From Planctomycetales bacterium 4484_113 (lineage in GTDB: Bacteria; 4484-113): DNA of 36,175 bases. The translations under genes and the position numbers were made by a program. Shown here one piece after another: positions 8,184-16,119 of this stretch (positions are counted from its first letter, which is position 1; each line of letters starts with the position of its first letter). Location: the NCBI GenBank assembly GCA_002050035.1, contig MVCR01000002.1, positions 1 through 36,175 of the forward strand, given 5' to 3'. Below the pieces are notes generated by a model, which ran no database searches, was not told the origin of the DNA, and was given only the letters and a program-made list of their open reading frames with translations.

Positions 8184-8192
8184 ATTGTAGCA
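8184..8192 (-). promoter_or_regulatory. Extended -10 promoter for mazG (leaderless)
   Basis: On the minus strand TGC-TACAAT ends 7 nt before the GTG at 8176, so transcription should begin at the start codon. It has the same extended TGCTA form as the ruvB promoter, and no -35 is seen. Confidence 0.55.
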
Positions 8193-8229
8193 TTGGAACA
8201 GTTGTATCGCTGCCGACAAGCGGCAACGA

Positions 8230-9153
8230 CTAGGCAGACAGAGTATTGCGAAGTTCCTGCATCGACTCACCACCTACCTCACTCAACAGTGCTGGTAGCT
8301 CCTCCAGTATCTTCTTCGGACGGGTCGGGTCGTGGAAGAGAATGGTTCCTAGCTCGACCGCGAGAGCTCCTGCGCGGATGAACTCGATGACATCGGTTGC
8401 GGTAACCGCCCCGCCGCTCGCGAGAATCGGAAGCTCCGGCACGGCATCGGCAGTCGCGGCGACACGAGCGAGGGTAAGCGGCTTCAGGGCCGGTCCGCTC
8501 AAGCCGCCAGTTGGCTTTGCCAGCTTGCTCTTGCCGCTCCTCCAATCAATCGCCATCGCGGACCACGTGTTGGCGACGGTGACGCCGTCCATCCCCGCGC
8601 CCCAGGCAATCTTCGCGTAGGGCACGAGATTCCCCGCGTCGGGTGATAGCTTGGGAATCAGCGGAAGCTCCGTTACCCGCCGCAGCCGCTCGCAGATGCG
8701 TCCGAAGGCCACGGCGCTGGTGCCGAAGATAAGCCCATCCTCCACGTTGGGACAGGAGAGGTTGACCTCAAAGGCGGAGATTCCTGGCTCGTCCTTCAGC
8801 CGCGTGAGCACGGCTTCGTAGTCCTCCTCGCTTCCTCCGGCGACGTTAACGATGGTGGTGACGCCGCGCTCGCGCAGTTGCGGCAGAATCTCTTGCGCAA
8901 ATGCCTCCATCCCCGGATTCTGCAAGCCGATGGAGTTGAGCATCCCGCAAGGGGTCTCGCAAATGCGTGGCGACGCATTGCCTTCACGCGGCTCGCGAGT
9001 GATGGCTTTGGTGATGAGCGCGCCCACGGAGGCGATATCGAAGAAGTCCTCGAATGGTTCGCCGAACGATGCGCAGCCGGATGCAAGCAGCACCGGGTTC
9101 TTGAACGCCAGCCTCCCCTGGGAGACTCCGAGAGCGGTGAAACTCTGATTCAT
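8230..9153 (-). CDS. pyrD: Dihydroorotate dehydrogenase, class 1B catalytic subunit type
   Basis: FMN enzyme oxidising dihydroorotate to orotate in pyrimidine synthesis, 307 residues. It has the class 1 barrel motifs: FKNPVLLASGCASFGE near the N-terminus, NSIGLQNPG (73-81), EVNLSCPNV (129-137, where the Cys is the class 1 active-site base), KLSPDAGN, NTWSAMAIDW, GGLSGPALKP, and the FMN-phosphate segments ILASGGAV and ALAVELGT. The serine of class 2 enzymes is absent. Class 1B enzymes normally pair with PyrK; no pyrK is adjacent, so the electron partner is unknown. I chose ATG 9153 because a TATAAT at 9166-9171 lies inside the longer frame. An ATG at 9162 is only 3 nt from that -10. Confidence 0.93.
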   Translation of the reverse strand: MNQSFTALGVSQGRLAFKNPVLLASGCASFGEPFEDFFDIASVGALITKAITREPREGNASPRICETPCGMLNSIGLQNPGMEAFAQEILPQLRERGVTTIVNVAGGSEEDYEAVLTRLKDEPGISAFEVNLSCPNVEDGLIFGTSAVAFGRICERLRRVTELPLIPKLSPDAGNLVPYAKIAWGAGMDGVTVANTWSAMAIDWRSGKSKLAKPTGGLSGPALKPLTLARVAATADAVPELPILASGGAVTATDVIEFIRAGALAVELGTILFHDPTRPKKILEELPALLSEVGGESMQELRNTLSA

Positions 9154-9165
9154 AGCACGCATCCT

Positions 9166-9171
9166 ATTATA
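9166..9171 (-). promoter_or_regulatory. -10 box of the pyrD promoter
   Basis: A perfect TATAAT on the minus strand, 12 nt before the ATG at 9153. The predicted leader is only about 5 nt, too short for a Shine-Dalgarno, so pyrD is probably near-leaderless. No good -35 is visible. Confidence 0.55.
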
Positions 9172-9344
9172 GGTCACGCGCGCCATTGGGATGCAGCCCA
9201 GCTGGAGCCTCCCCGGTCCGTTCGTGAAGTCCTTCTCTCAACACAGGGCGAAAGAACAACCAGGCGCTGCTCAACGAGCGCGGTGAGCTGGCATTCAGTC
9301 ATCAGCAATCGCCCATAAATCGCGCCTGCGGATCACGCAAGTAC

Positions 9345-9374
9345 TTGGAAATCCAACTCAGATTGTGCTAGAAT
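9345..9374 (+). promoter_or_regulatory. Promoter of the transhydrogenase operon, with palindrome over the -35
   Basis: TTGGAA (9345-9350), an 18-bp spacer ending in TGC, and TAGAAT (9369-9374) form a promoter with an extended -10. The -35 lies in the palindrome TTGGAAATCCAA (9345-9356), which could be half of an operator. Predicted transcription starts at about 9381, where a long-range RNA stem begins. The interval 9187-9344 upstream contains no gene or other element I recognise. Confidence 0.5.
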
Positions 9375-9380
9375 ACCTGC

Positions 9381-9657
9381 CGCTCTCAGGTCGTGCTCCT
9401 TGCGTGAGTGGATTCTCGACTCGTAGTCATCATGTGAGGGATTTAACAAGCCTGAGAGCGCAGCGCTAAGATAAATCTCATTGACAGAGGTATTGTCTGA
9501 GGCGGTGAACCGACAGCTAATCGCTCGGAAGCTGTCTGATGCTGCGGCTGATATTCTGAGTTTTGAATGGCCGCTGAGCGTGTGATATTACCAACAGGAA
9601 CGAGGATGGTAATCGTCGGTTCCACCCTTAACGGCTCTTTCTCGCAAGGAAGCTGAC
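9381..9657 (+). ncRNA. Structured 5' leader RNA upstream of the transhydrogenase operon (candidate cis-regulatory RNA)
   Basis: No open gene of note lies here, but the sequence is dense in complementary arms. CGCTCTCAGG (9381-9390) pairs perfectly with CCTGAGAGCG (9451-9460), extended inside by CTTG/CAAG (9399-9402 with 9447-9450). GACAGCT/AGCTGTC closes a hairpin at 9512-9536, and GCGGC/GCCGC with an inner ATTC/GAAT at 9544-9574. ATTACCA/TGGTAAT (9587-9613) overlaps an alternative GGAAC/GTTCC stem (9597-9623), so the two cannot form together. CTTTC/GGAAG (9637-9652) would hide the Shine-Dalgarno of the first gene. This looks like a switchable leader. I could not match it to a riboswitch class I know; the glutamine (glnA) motif consensus is absent. 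Confidence 0.45.
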
Positions 9658-10491
9658 ATGGAGTCTGACGCTCAACTAGAAACCCGCCACAACGCGGATG
9701 GCGAACTCGAGAGCGTAATCTCAATGCTCGAGCGGGTGCAGGCGCGGTACAACTACCTGCCCGAAGAAGCCCTGCGGAAGGTCGCCGCCGAGACCGGGCG
9801 GTCGATGGTCGACATCTACGGAGTCGCGACTTTCTATCGAGCCTTCAGTCTCAAACCTCGCGGCAAGCACCTGGTTTCGGTCTGCCTGGGCACCGCCTGC
9901 CACGTCCGCGGCGGGCCGATTATCGCCGAGGAGTTCGAACGGCAGCTCGGAATCCGCCGGGGGGAGACCACGGCGGACAAGGAGTTCACGCTTGAAACCG
10001 TGAACTGTCTGGGCGCATGCGCGCTCGGCCCCATCGTCACGGTGGACGGTCATTACTTCTCCCACGTAAGCACGGGCAGAGTGAAGAAAATCCTCCAGCA
10101 AGCCCGGGAGGGACTGGACGTGGTTGAAGTCAAGGCCGACGAGCGGGTCTTTCCGGTCGAGGTGAGCTGCCCCCACTGTAATCACAGTCTGATGGATGAG
10201 CGCCATCTCGTCGACGGACGACCGTCTATACGGGTGACGATATCATTCGGCAAGAAGCACGGCTGGCTATGCCTGTCGAGTCTCTACGGAAGCTATAACG
10301 TCGAATCAGAGTATCCGATCCCCGATAACATAGTGGCGCACTTCTTCTGTCCGCACTGCCACGGCGAGTTGCTCGGCACTACGGACTGTCCGGAGTGTGG
10401 CGCCCCCATGGTGCGGATGATGATTCGCGGTGGCGGCATGGTTCAGATTTGCTCGCGCCGCGGATGTAAAGGACACATACTGGACATTTAA
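9658..10491 (+). CDS. NuoE/HydC-like [2Fe-2S] subunit with C-terminal zinc-ribbon domain (StnC-like)
   Basis: Thioredoxin-fold [2Fe-2S] protein, about residues 1-155, fused to an extra domain of about 110 residues (277 in total). The cluster ligands are C76, C81, C117 and C121 in CLGTACHVRGG and NCLGACALGP, the NuoE/HydC/HoxE pattern. The added part has CPHC (171-174), CPHC (231-234), CPEC (244-247) and CSRRGC (265-270), i.e. paired cysteines as in zinc ribbons. It may hold zinc or further clusters. The ATG has an AAGGAAG Shine-Dalgarno that the leader RNA could sequester. It is the first gene of the operon, 52 bp before the NuoF/NfnB fusion. In the family this subunit is a peripheral electron carrier of NADH-oxidising complexes. 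Confidence 0.88.
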   Translation: MESDAQLETRHNADGELESVISMLERVQARYNYLPEEALRKVAAETGRSMVDIYGVATFYRAFSLKPRGKHLVSVCLGTACHVRGGPIIAEEFERQLGIRRGETTADKEFTLETVNCLGACALGPIVTVDGHYFSHVSTGRVKKILQQAREGLDVVEVKADERVFPVEVSCPHCNHSLMDERHLVDGRPSIRVTISFGKKHGWLCLSSLYGSYNVESEYPIPDNIVAHFFCPHCHGELLGTTDCPECGAPMVRMMIRGGGMVQICSRRGCKGHILDI

Positions 10492-10543
10492 GCTACACCA
10501 CGACTAGTATTCGAAGCAGAACAACAATTCGAGGAACCACCGG

Positions 10544-13500
10544 ATGCAGAAGCTATCATCAGTTGATGAACTCAAGAATTTCCGCCGGCTGATTCTGGAC
10601 GAGCCGGAGGAGGAAAAGCCTTGCCTGGTGATATGCGCGGGAACCGGGGGCCAGGCCAGCGGCTCAAACGACATAATCCGCGTCGTCAAACGCGAGATCC
10701 TGGAGAAGAACCTTCAGGAAGAGCTGTCGTTGCGGATTACCGGCTGCCAGGGGTTTTGCGAGATGGACCCCTTCATTCTGGTGGAGCCGGAACTTAATCT
10801 CTACACCCGCCTGAAGATGGAGGATGTTCCTCGCATTATCGATGCCGTAGCGGAGGGACGAGTGGTCGAAGACCTCCTGTACAGACCCGCGGGTGAGAAC
10901 AAGCCCTACCACTGTCAGAAGGACATTCCGTTCTTCAAGAAGCAGACGCGAACCATCCTCGGGTCGAACCAGAAGGTGGACCCGATTAGGACCTACGATT
11001 ACATCCGCAGGGATGGATATGCGGCGCTGGAGAAGGTACTCAGTAACCCTGAGCCCACCTGGATTATTGAAGAGGTCAAGCGTTCCGGGCTGCGGGGTCG
11101 AGGTGGCGCGGGTTTTCCTACCGGAAAGAAGTGGGAACTGGCCCGTGCTTCGGGAAACGGAGCAACGCAGAAGTACCTTGTCTGCAACGCGGACGAGGGC
11201 GACCCCGGTGCCTACATGGACCGAAGTCTCCTTGAAGGTAATCCTCATGCCATCATCGAAGGGATGCTGATTGGTGGGATTGCCATTGGCGCGACCAAGG
11301 GCTTCATCTACGTTCGCAGTGAATACCCGCTGGCAATTAAGCACACGCTAATCGCGCTCCGGCAGCTCCGAGAGATGGGTCTGTTGGGGAAGAACATCCT
11401 TGGTACCGGCATCGATTTTGAGATAGAAATCGTCCGCGGTGCCGGTGCCTTTGTTTGCGGTGAAGAAACCGCACTCATTCGGTCTATCGAGGGACTGATG
11501 GGCGAGCCGCGGCAGCGCCCTCCGTACCCCATCCAGAAGGGCATCCACGGTAAGCCGACGGTGATCAATAACGTCGAGACGTTGGCGAATATCCCCGTGA
11601 TCATACGGGAAGGGGCCGATGAGTACGCCAAGATAGGCGTTCCCGGAAACACCGGTACCAAGATATTCAGCTTGGTCGGCAAGATTCGCAACACCGGTCT
11701 GGTGGAAGTGCCGATGGGGATAACCCTCGGCGAGATTGTCTACGACATCGGCGGCGGCGGCATTGGCGGCGCGAAGATAAAGGCGGTGCAGACCGGTGGG
11801 CCTTCTGGAGGTTGCATACCTGCCAGCAGGTTTGACCTTCCCGTGGACTACGACAGCCTGACCGAGGCCGGGTCCATCATGGGTTCTGGCGGCATGATCG
11901 TGATGGACGAAAACACCTGCATGGTCGATGTCGCCAAGTACTTCATGAACTTCCTCAAAGACGAGTCCTGCGGGAAATGCTACACGTGTCGAAAGGGCAC
12001 GCAGCGGATGTACGAGCTGCTCGACGATATCTCGAAGGGCAAAGGCACCCTGGCCCATCTCGACCTGCTGGAGGAACTGGCCATTGCGGTCAAGGAATCG
12101 TCGATGTGCGGACTTGGCCAGACCGCGCCCAATCCGGTGCTGTCCACCCTGCGCTACTTCCGGGACGAGTACGAAGAGCACATTCTTCAGAAGAGGTGCC
12201 GCGCTTTTGTCTGCAAGGACCTGGTGGGAGCTCCCTGCCAGAGTGCCTGCCCGCTAGACACGGAGGCATGGCGCTATGTCGCACACATTGCGCGCGGCGA
12301 GTATGAGGATGCTTACCGGGTTATCCGGGAGGCAAACCCCTTCCCGTCCGTATGCGCCCGTGTCTGTAGCCATCCCTGCGAGGACAAATGCCGCAGCGGC
12401 ACTCTCGGCGGTCAGCCCATAGCCATCCGGGCGCTGAAACGCTTCATTACCGACCGTGTCGATCCCTCGGTGTACGAGCCGAAACGCATCTCGACCAACG
12501 GGAAAGAGATGCCGCCGGTGGCTGTGGTCGGTGCTGGGCCGGCAGGGCTTACGGCGGCGCATTACCTGTCGCTGCATGGATACAAGGTCACCGTATTCGA
12601 AGCAGACCGCGAGCCGGGCGGGATGCTGGTTAGCGCTATCCCGCCATACCGGTTGCCGCACGATGTGCTGCGTAGAGAAATCGAAGCGCTGATTGATGAG
12701 AATATCTCACTTAAGTGCAATCAGGTGTTGGGCAGGGACTTCTCCGTTGATAGCCTCCTCGGCGATGGCTTCAAGTCCGTCTTCCTTGCCATAGGCGCGC
12801 ACAAGAGCCGCCATCTCAACGTGGAGGGGGAAGATAGCGAGGGCGTCTTCCCTGCCATCGATTTCCTCAAGGCATTCAACATGCGGAATGAGAAGCTTGC
12901 GCGAGGGCGCGTGGGCGTTATCGGTGGCGGTAACTCGGCGGTGGATGCTGCACGAGTTGCATTACGCCAGGATGGTGTCGAGAGTGTGACTCTGCTCTAT
13001 CGGAGGACGCGGAGAGAAATGCCCGCCCTGTCGGATGAAGTTGATGCCGCCATCGAGGAAGGTGTCAAGCTGGAAACGCTGGTCTCGCCTTCAGCCATCC
13101 ATCAGGAAGCGGGGCGGGTGACCGCCGTTGATTTCATCAGGAACCGACTGGGCGATGTGGACAGCAGCGGCAGGCGCCGACCAGTGCCGATTGAGGGAAG
13201 CGAATTCACGCTTCCGTTCGACACCCTGATCGTCACCATCGGTGAAATACCCGATACCGACAGTGTCTCCGGTATGGGCGTTGAGGTGAACGCCCGGGGA
13301 ACGCTGGCGGTTGACGAAGAGACTCTTTCCACTAACCGTCCGGGTGTATTCGCCGGCGGTGACGTGGTTACCGGCCCGAATACGGTTGTGGAGGCCATTG
13401 CCGCGGGGAAGAAGGCAGCAGTGATGATTGACCGTTATTTGCGCGGCGAAGAACTGAAACAACCTGTTCAGGCCAAACTGCCCGAAGTGTATGTGGAGCC

Positions 13501-13732
13501 GGTCATGCTCGACGAGGAGGAACTGGCTGCTGCCGAACGTGCGGAGCCGCCTGCGATTTCAGTTGAGCAGCGAACTCACAGTTTCGATGAGGTTGAAATG
13601 CCGCTGTCGGTGGAAGCCGCCACCAGCGAGGCACGGCGGTGCTTGCGGTGCGATTTGGAGTTCACGCAGCCAAAGGAGGAGAAAACCTCCGTGGAAGTGC
13701 CGGTATCGGCTGACAAAGGTGGCTCAGCATGA
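10544..13732 (+). CDS. NuoF-NfnB/GltD fusion: NADH- and NAD(P)H-binding flavoprotein subunit (StnB-like)
   Basis: 1062-residue fusion. Residues about 1-115 are a degenerate thioredoxin-like [2Fe-2S] domain (C27, C31, C68, C72). About 135-550 is NuoF: GRGGAGFPTGKKW and NADEGDPGAYMDR (FMN and NADH binding), then the [4Fe-4S] ligands SCGKCYTC (C476, C479, C482) and C522. About 552-1040 is an NfnB/GltD-type flavoprotein: a Cys-rich segment (C557, C565, C569, C604, C608, C612, C616) for [4Fe-4S] clusters, FAD site VVGAGPAGLTAA (661-672), NAD(P) site GVIGGGNSAVDAA (791-803), FAGGD, and terminal CLRC. This fusion is characteristic of Stn-type electron-bifurcating transhydrogenases, which exchange electrons among NADPH, NAD+ and ferredoxin. 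It lacks the C-terminal 2x[4Fe-4S] ferredoxin domain found on many HydB proteins. The 3' end overlaps the next gene by 4 bp (ATGA). Confidence 0.9.
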   Translation: MQKLSSVDELKNFRRLILDEPEEEKPCLVICAGTGGQASGSNDIIRVVKREILEKNLQEELSLRITGCQGFCEMDPFILVEPELNLYTRLKMEDVPRIIDAVAEGRVVEDLLYRPAGENKPYHCQKDIPFFKKQTRTILGSNQKVDPIRTYDYIRRDGYAALEKVLSNPEPTWIIEEVKRSGLRGRGGAGFPTGKKWELARASGNGATQKYLVCNADEGDPGAYMDRSLLEGNPHAIIEGMLIGGIAIGATKGFIYVRSEYPLAIKHTLIALRQLREMGLLGKNILGTGIDFEIEIVRGAGAFVCGEETALIRSIEGLMGEPRQRPPYPIQKGIHGKPTVINNVETLANIPVIIREGADEYAKIGVPGNTGTKIFSLVGKIRNTGLVEVPMGITLGEIVYDIGGGGIGGAKIKAVQTGGPSGGCIPASRFDLPVDYDSLTEAGSIMGSGGMIVMDENTCMVDVAKYFMNFLKDESCGKCYTCRKGTQRMYELLDDISKGKGTLAHLDLLEELAIAVKESSMCGLGQTAPNPVLSTLRYFRDEYEEHILQKRCRAFVCKDLVGAPCQSACPLDTEAWRYVAHIARGEYEDAYRVIREANPFPSVCARVCSHPCEDKCRSGTLGGQPIAIRALKRFITDRVDPSVYEPKRISTNGKEMPPVAVVGAGPAGLTAAHYLSLHGYKVTVFEADREPGGMLVSAIPPYRLPHDVLRREIEALIDENISLKCNQVLGRDFSVDSLLGDGFKSVFLAIGAHKSRHLNVEGEDSEGVFPAIDFLKAFNMRNEKLARGRVGVIGGGNSAVDAARVALRQDGVESVTLLYRRTRREMPALSDEVDAAIEEGVKLETLVSPSAIHQEAGRVTAVDFIRNRLGDVDSSGRRRPVPIEGSEFTLPFDTLIVTIGEIPDTDSVSGMGVEVNARGTLAVDEETLSTNRPGVFAGGDVVTGPNTVVEAIAAGKKAAVMIDRYLRGEELKQPVQAKLPEVYVEPVMLDEEELAAAERAEPPAISVEQRTHSFDEVEMPLSVEAATSEARRCLRCDLEFTQPKEEKTSVEVPVSADKGGSA

Positions 13733-14454
13733 TTAATCTGAAGATAAACGGTCTGGATGTCTCGGTTGAAGAAGGCACCACCATTCTGGAGGCTGCTCGG
13801 TTCATTGGCTTCCCCATCCCGACGCTCTGCCACAACGATGGGCTCTCGCCCTACGGCGCTTGCCGGCTGTGCCTGGTGGAAATCGGCGAGCCCCCGCGCA
13901 GCAAGCTGGTGACCTCCTGCACCTATCCGGTTGAAGAAGGGCTCATCGTGCGCACGGATACGGAGCGGGTAATCCGGACCCGCAAGATGGTGATCGAGCT
14001 TCTGCTGGCATCCTCGCCGATGTCGAAGACTATTCAGGACCTGGCGTCGAAGTACGATGTGCACCAGCAGCGCTTCAAGCAGGAGTTTGAAGAATGTATT
14101 ATGTGCGGGCTTTGCACCCGCATGTGCGAGGAGCAGATGATGGCTAAGGCCATCGGCTTCCGCGGGCGCGGTCAGAACCGCAGCATCGGCACGCCTTTCG
14201 ACATTACCTCCGAGGAATGCCGGCGGTGCGGCGCGTGCATGTACATCTGCCCCATTTGCATGGCGCGCTGTCAGGGGCCGCAAGAGGAATCGCCGCTCTG
14301 CAACGCTTGCCTCAACCTGTCGCCGCCCTGTGTGGAAACCTACGGGCAGAAGATGTGCTACATGGACCCGTGCGTCGCCTGCGAATTGGCCGGCCCTTAC
14401 CGGAAGGACAAGCAGCGCAAGGAGAAAGAAGAATCAGCCCCGGTTGCTCGCTGA
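13729..14454 (+). CDS. NuoG-N/HydA-N-like iron-sulfur subunit (StnA-like)
   Basis: 241-residue electron-transfer protein. A plant-type [2Fe-2S] domain comes first (C34, C45, C48, C64). There is no His-ligated [4Fe-4S] site, and then two [4Fe-4S] ferredoxin motifs: CIMCGLCTRMC (123-133) and CRRCGACMYIC (164-174). The tail after residue 175 carries eight more cysteines (177, 181, 191, 194, 201, 210, 215, 218), including CNAC and CVAC, which could bind one or two further clusters. There is no hydrogenase H-cluster or molybdopterin domain, so it is not HydA or full NuoG. It overlaps the preceding gene by ATGA, implying translational coupling and a 1:1 complex. Its likely role is to carry electrons between the flavoprotein and ferredoxin or a partner enzyme. 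Confidence 0.88.
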   Translation: MINLKINGLDVSVEEGTTILEAARFIGFPIPTLCHNDGLSPYGACRLCLVEIGEPPRSKLVTSCTYPVEEGLIVRTDTERVIRTRKMVIELLLASSPMSKTIQDLASKYDVHQQRFKQEFEECIMCGLCTRMCEEQMMAKAIGFRGRGQNRSIGTPFDITSEECRRCGACMYICPICMARCQGPQEESPLCNACLNLSPPCVETYGQKMCYMDPCVACELAGPYRKDKQRKEKEESAPVAR

Positions 14455-14523
14455 GAATGGGCGTCCGTGGGCATTCGCTGTTGGCATGAATACGATGATA
14501 CTCTTGGATACTAGGAGGAGAAA

Positions 14524-16104
14524 ATGACTTTCTCGCGAATCAACTCAAGTGCTGCCACACTGAGCAAGAACCGGACGGAGGATTCCATAATTCCGTCCAG
14601 TGGCATGTGTGCTACCTGCATTGACGGCTGCATCGGCATGTGCGAGATAGGCAAGTCCGCCTACCGGGGGCACGAGGTGGCCTATCCCCAACCCTTCGGC
14701 ATCATCACCACCGCCGGGGAGAAAGATTACCCGATCGACTACTCCCACTTCAACATCATGGGAACCGCGGTGGGCGCGGTGGGCATCGAGGCCGATAGCG
14801 ATAAAGCCATCTTCCCGAACGTGGATCTTGAAACCAAGGTGGGTCGTAATCCTGGCGTCAGGTTCAAGCTTCCCTTCATCATTCCGGGATTGGGTTCAAC
14901 CGACGTCGCCAAGAACAACTGGCCCGGACTGGCCATCGGCTCGGCTCTTGCCGGCACCGCACTGACCATCGGGGAGAACGTCTCCGGTATGGATGTGGAG
15001 AGTAAGCTCAAGGGGGGGAAGGTGATTTCGGCTCCCGACCTTGAAGAGCGCATCCAGTTGTTCAGGGAATGGCAGCAGGATGGCTATGGCGACGTCATCC
15101 TGCAGGCCAACGTCGAAGACACCATGCTCGGAGCCCAGGAATACGCACTCGCCAACCTCGGTCTGACAACGGCGGAGCTGAAATGGGGCCAGGGCGCCAA
15201 GGATATCGGCGGTGAGGTGAAGATTAAGAGTCTCGAGAAGGCGCAGCTGCTGAAGGAGCGAGGATACATAGTCTTGCCGGATCCAACCGACCCGGTGGTG
15301 GTGGCGGCGTTCAAGAGCGGCGCGTTCAAGGAGTTCGAGCGCCACTCACGCGTGGGGATGGTCACGCGCGAGAGCTTTCTCAAGCGTGTGGAGCAGCTCC
15401 GCGAAGCGGGCGCGAAGAACATCTTCCTCAAGACCGGAGCCTACCGGCCCGCAGACCTCGCGCGTGCCGTCAAGTTCGCTTCGGAAGCCGAGATTGACCT
15501 CCTTACAATCGATGGTGCGGGCGGGGGTACCGGTATGAGTCCCTGGCGCATGATGAACGAGTGGGGCGTCCCAGCAGTCGAGCTGCACTCTCTGGCCTAT
15601 CAGTATGTCGACCGGCTGGCGAAGAAGAAGGAATTCGTCCCCGACCTTGCCTTCGCCGGCGGGTTCACCCTTGAGGACCAGATATTCAAGGGCTTGGCGC
15701 TCGGCGCTCCCTATGTGAAGCTGATAGGAATGGCGCGGGCGCCGCTGGCTGCCGCTATGGTGGGCAAGACCATCGGCAAGCGCATTGAAGAGGGCTTGAT
15801 GCCGGTATACGTGGAGCGTTTCGGCACCACCAAGGACGAGATCTTCGTGACCGCTCCTGAGCTCAGGGAGAAGCTGGGCGACCGTTTCGACGATGTTCCG
15901 ACCGGCGCGATCGGGCTCTACACCTACTACGAGCGATTGGCGCAAGGTCTCAGGCAGTTAATGTGCGGATGCCGGAAGTTCGCATTGAAGCACATCTCCC
16001 GGGACGATATCGCCGCTCTGACTCGTGAGTCCGCCGACGTCAGCGGCATCACTTACATCACCGAAGTGGACAAGGAAGAGGTTGACGCTATCCTGGAGGC
16101 CTGA
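14524..16104 (+). CDS. FMN-binding glutamate synthase family protein (GltB2-type core, no glutaminase domain)
   Basis: 526-residue barrel protein of the glutamate synthase FMN-domain family. It matches the central domain of GltB and the stand-alone archaeal/anaerobe type. Family features are PFIIPGLGSTDVAKNNW, GQGAKDIGGEVK, IFLKTGAYRPADLA, the FMN/substrate loop DGAGGGTGMSPW, LAFAGGFTLEDQIFKG and the phosphate-site GAPYVKLIGMARA. An N-terminal extension has CATCIDGCIGMC (C29, C32, C36, C40), a likely [4Fe-4S] site, followed by YRGHEVAYPQPFG. Near the C-terminus is LMCGCRKF instead of the classical three-Cys [3Fe-4S] motif of GltB. No amidotransferase domain is present or adjacent, so the nitrogen donor is unclear. 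AGGAGG Shine-Dalgarno before ATG 14524; 69 bp after the iron-sulfur subunit, probably the same operon. Confidence 0.88.
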   Translation: MTFSRINSSAATLSKNRTEDSIIPSSGMCATCIDGCIGMCEIGKSAYRGHEVAYPQPFGIITTAGEKDYPIDYSHFNIMGTAVGAVGIEADSDKAIFPNVDLETKVGRNPGVRFKLPFIIPGLGSTDVAKNNWPGLAIGSALAGTALTIGENVSGMDVESKLKGGKVISAPDLEERIQLFREWQQDGYGDVILQANVEDTMLGAQEYALANLGLTTAELKWGQGAKDIGGEVKIKSLEKAQLLKERGYIVLPDPTDPVVVAAFKSGAFKEFERHSRVGMVTRESFLKRVEQLREAGAKNIFLKTGAYRPADLARAVKFASEAEIDLLTIDGAGGGTGMSPWRMMNEWGVPAVELHSLAYQYVDRLAKKKEFVPDLAFAGGFTLEDQIFKGLALGAPYVKLIGMARAPLAAAMVGKTIGKRIEEGLMPVYVERFGTTKDEIFVTAPELREKLGDRFDDVPTGAIGLYTYYERLAQGLRQLMCGCRKFALKHISRDDIAALTRESADVSGITYITEVDKEEVDAILEA

Positions 16105-16119
16105 TAAGCTCCGCCCGGT

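Noticed and set aside
9345-9356. A Rex (redox repressor) site at the -35 palindrome
   Set aside because: The sequence TTGGAAATCCAA does not match the TTGTGAANNNNTTCACAA-type Rex consensus.
9481-9486. TTGACA as the -35 of a second operon promoter inside the leader
   Set aside because: No acceptable -10 lies 16-18 bp downstream.
9500-9657. A glutamine (glnA-type) riboswitch in the operon leader, suggested by the glutamate genes
   Set aside because: The conserved GACGGAAGUAGG and GAAGGAACGC segments of that class are not present.
13576-14283. A 235-codon antisense frame over the iron-sulfur subunit
   Set aside because: Composition is that of a shadow frame and the plus-strand gene is unambiguous.
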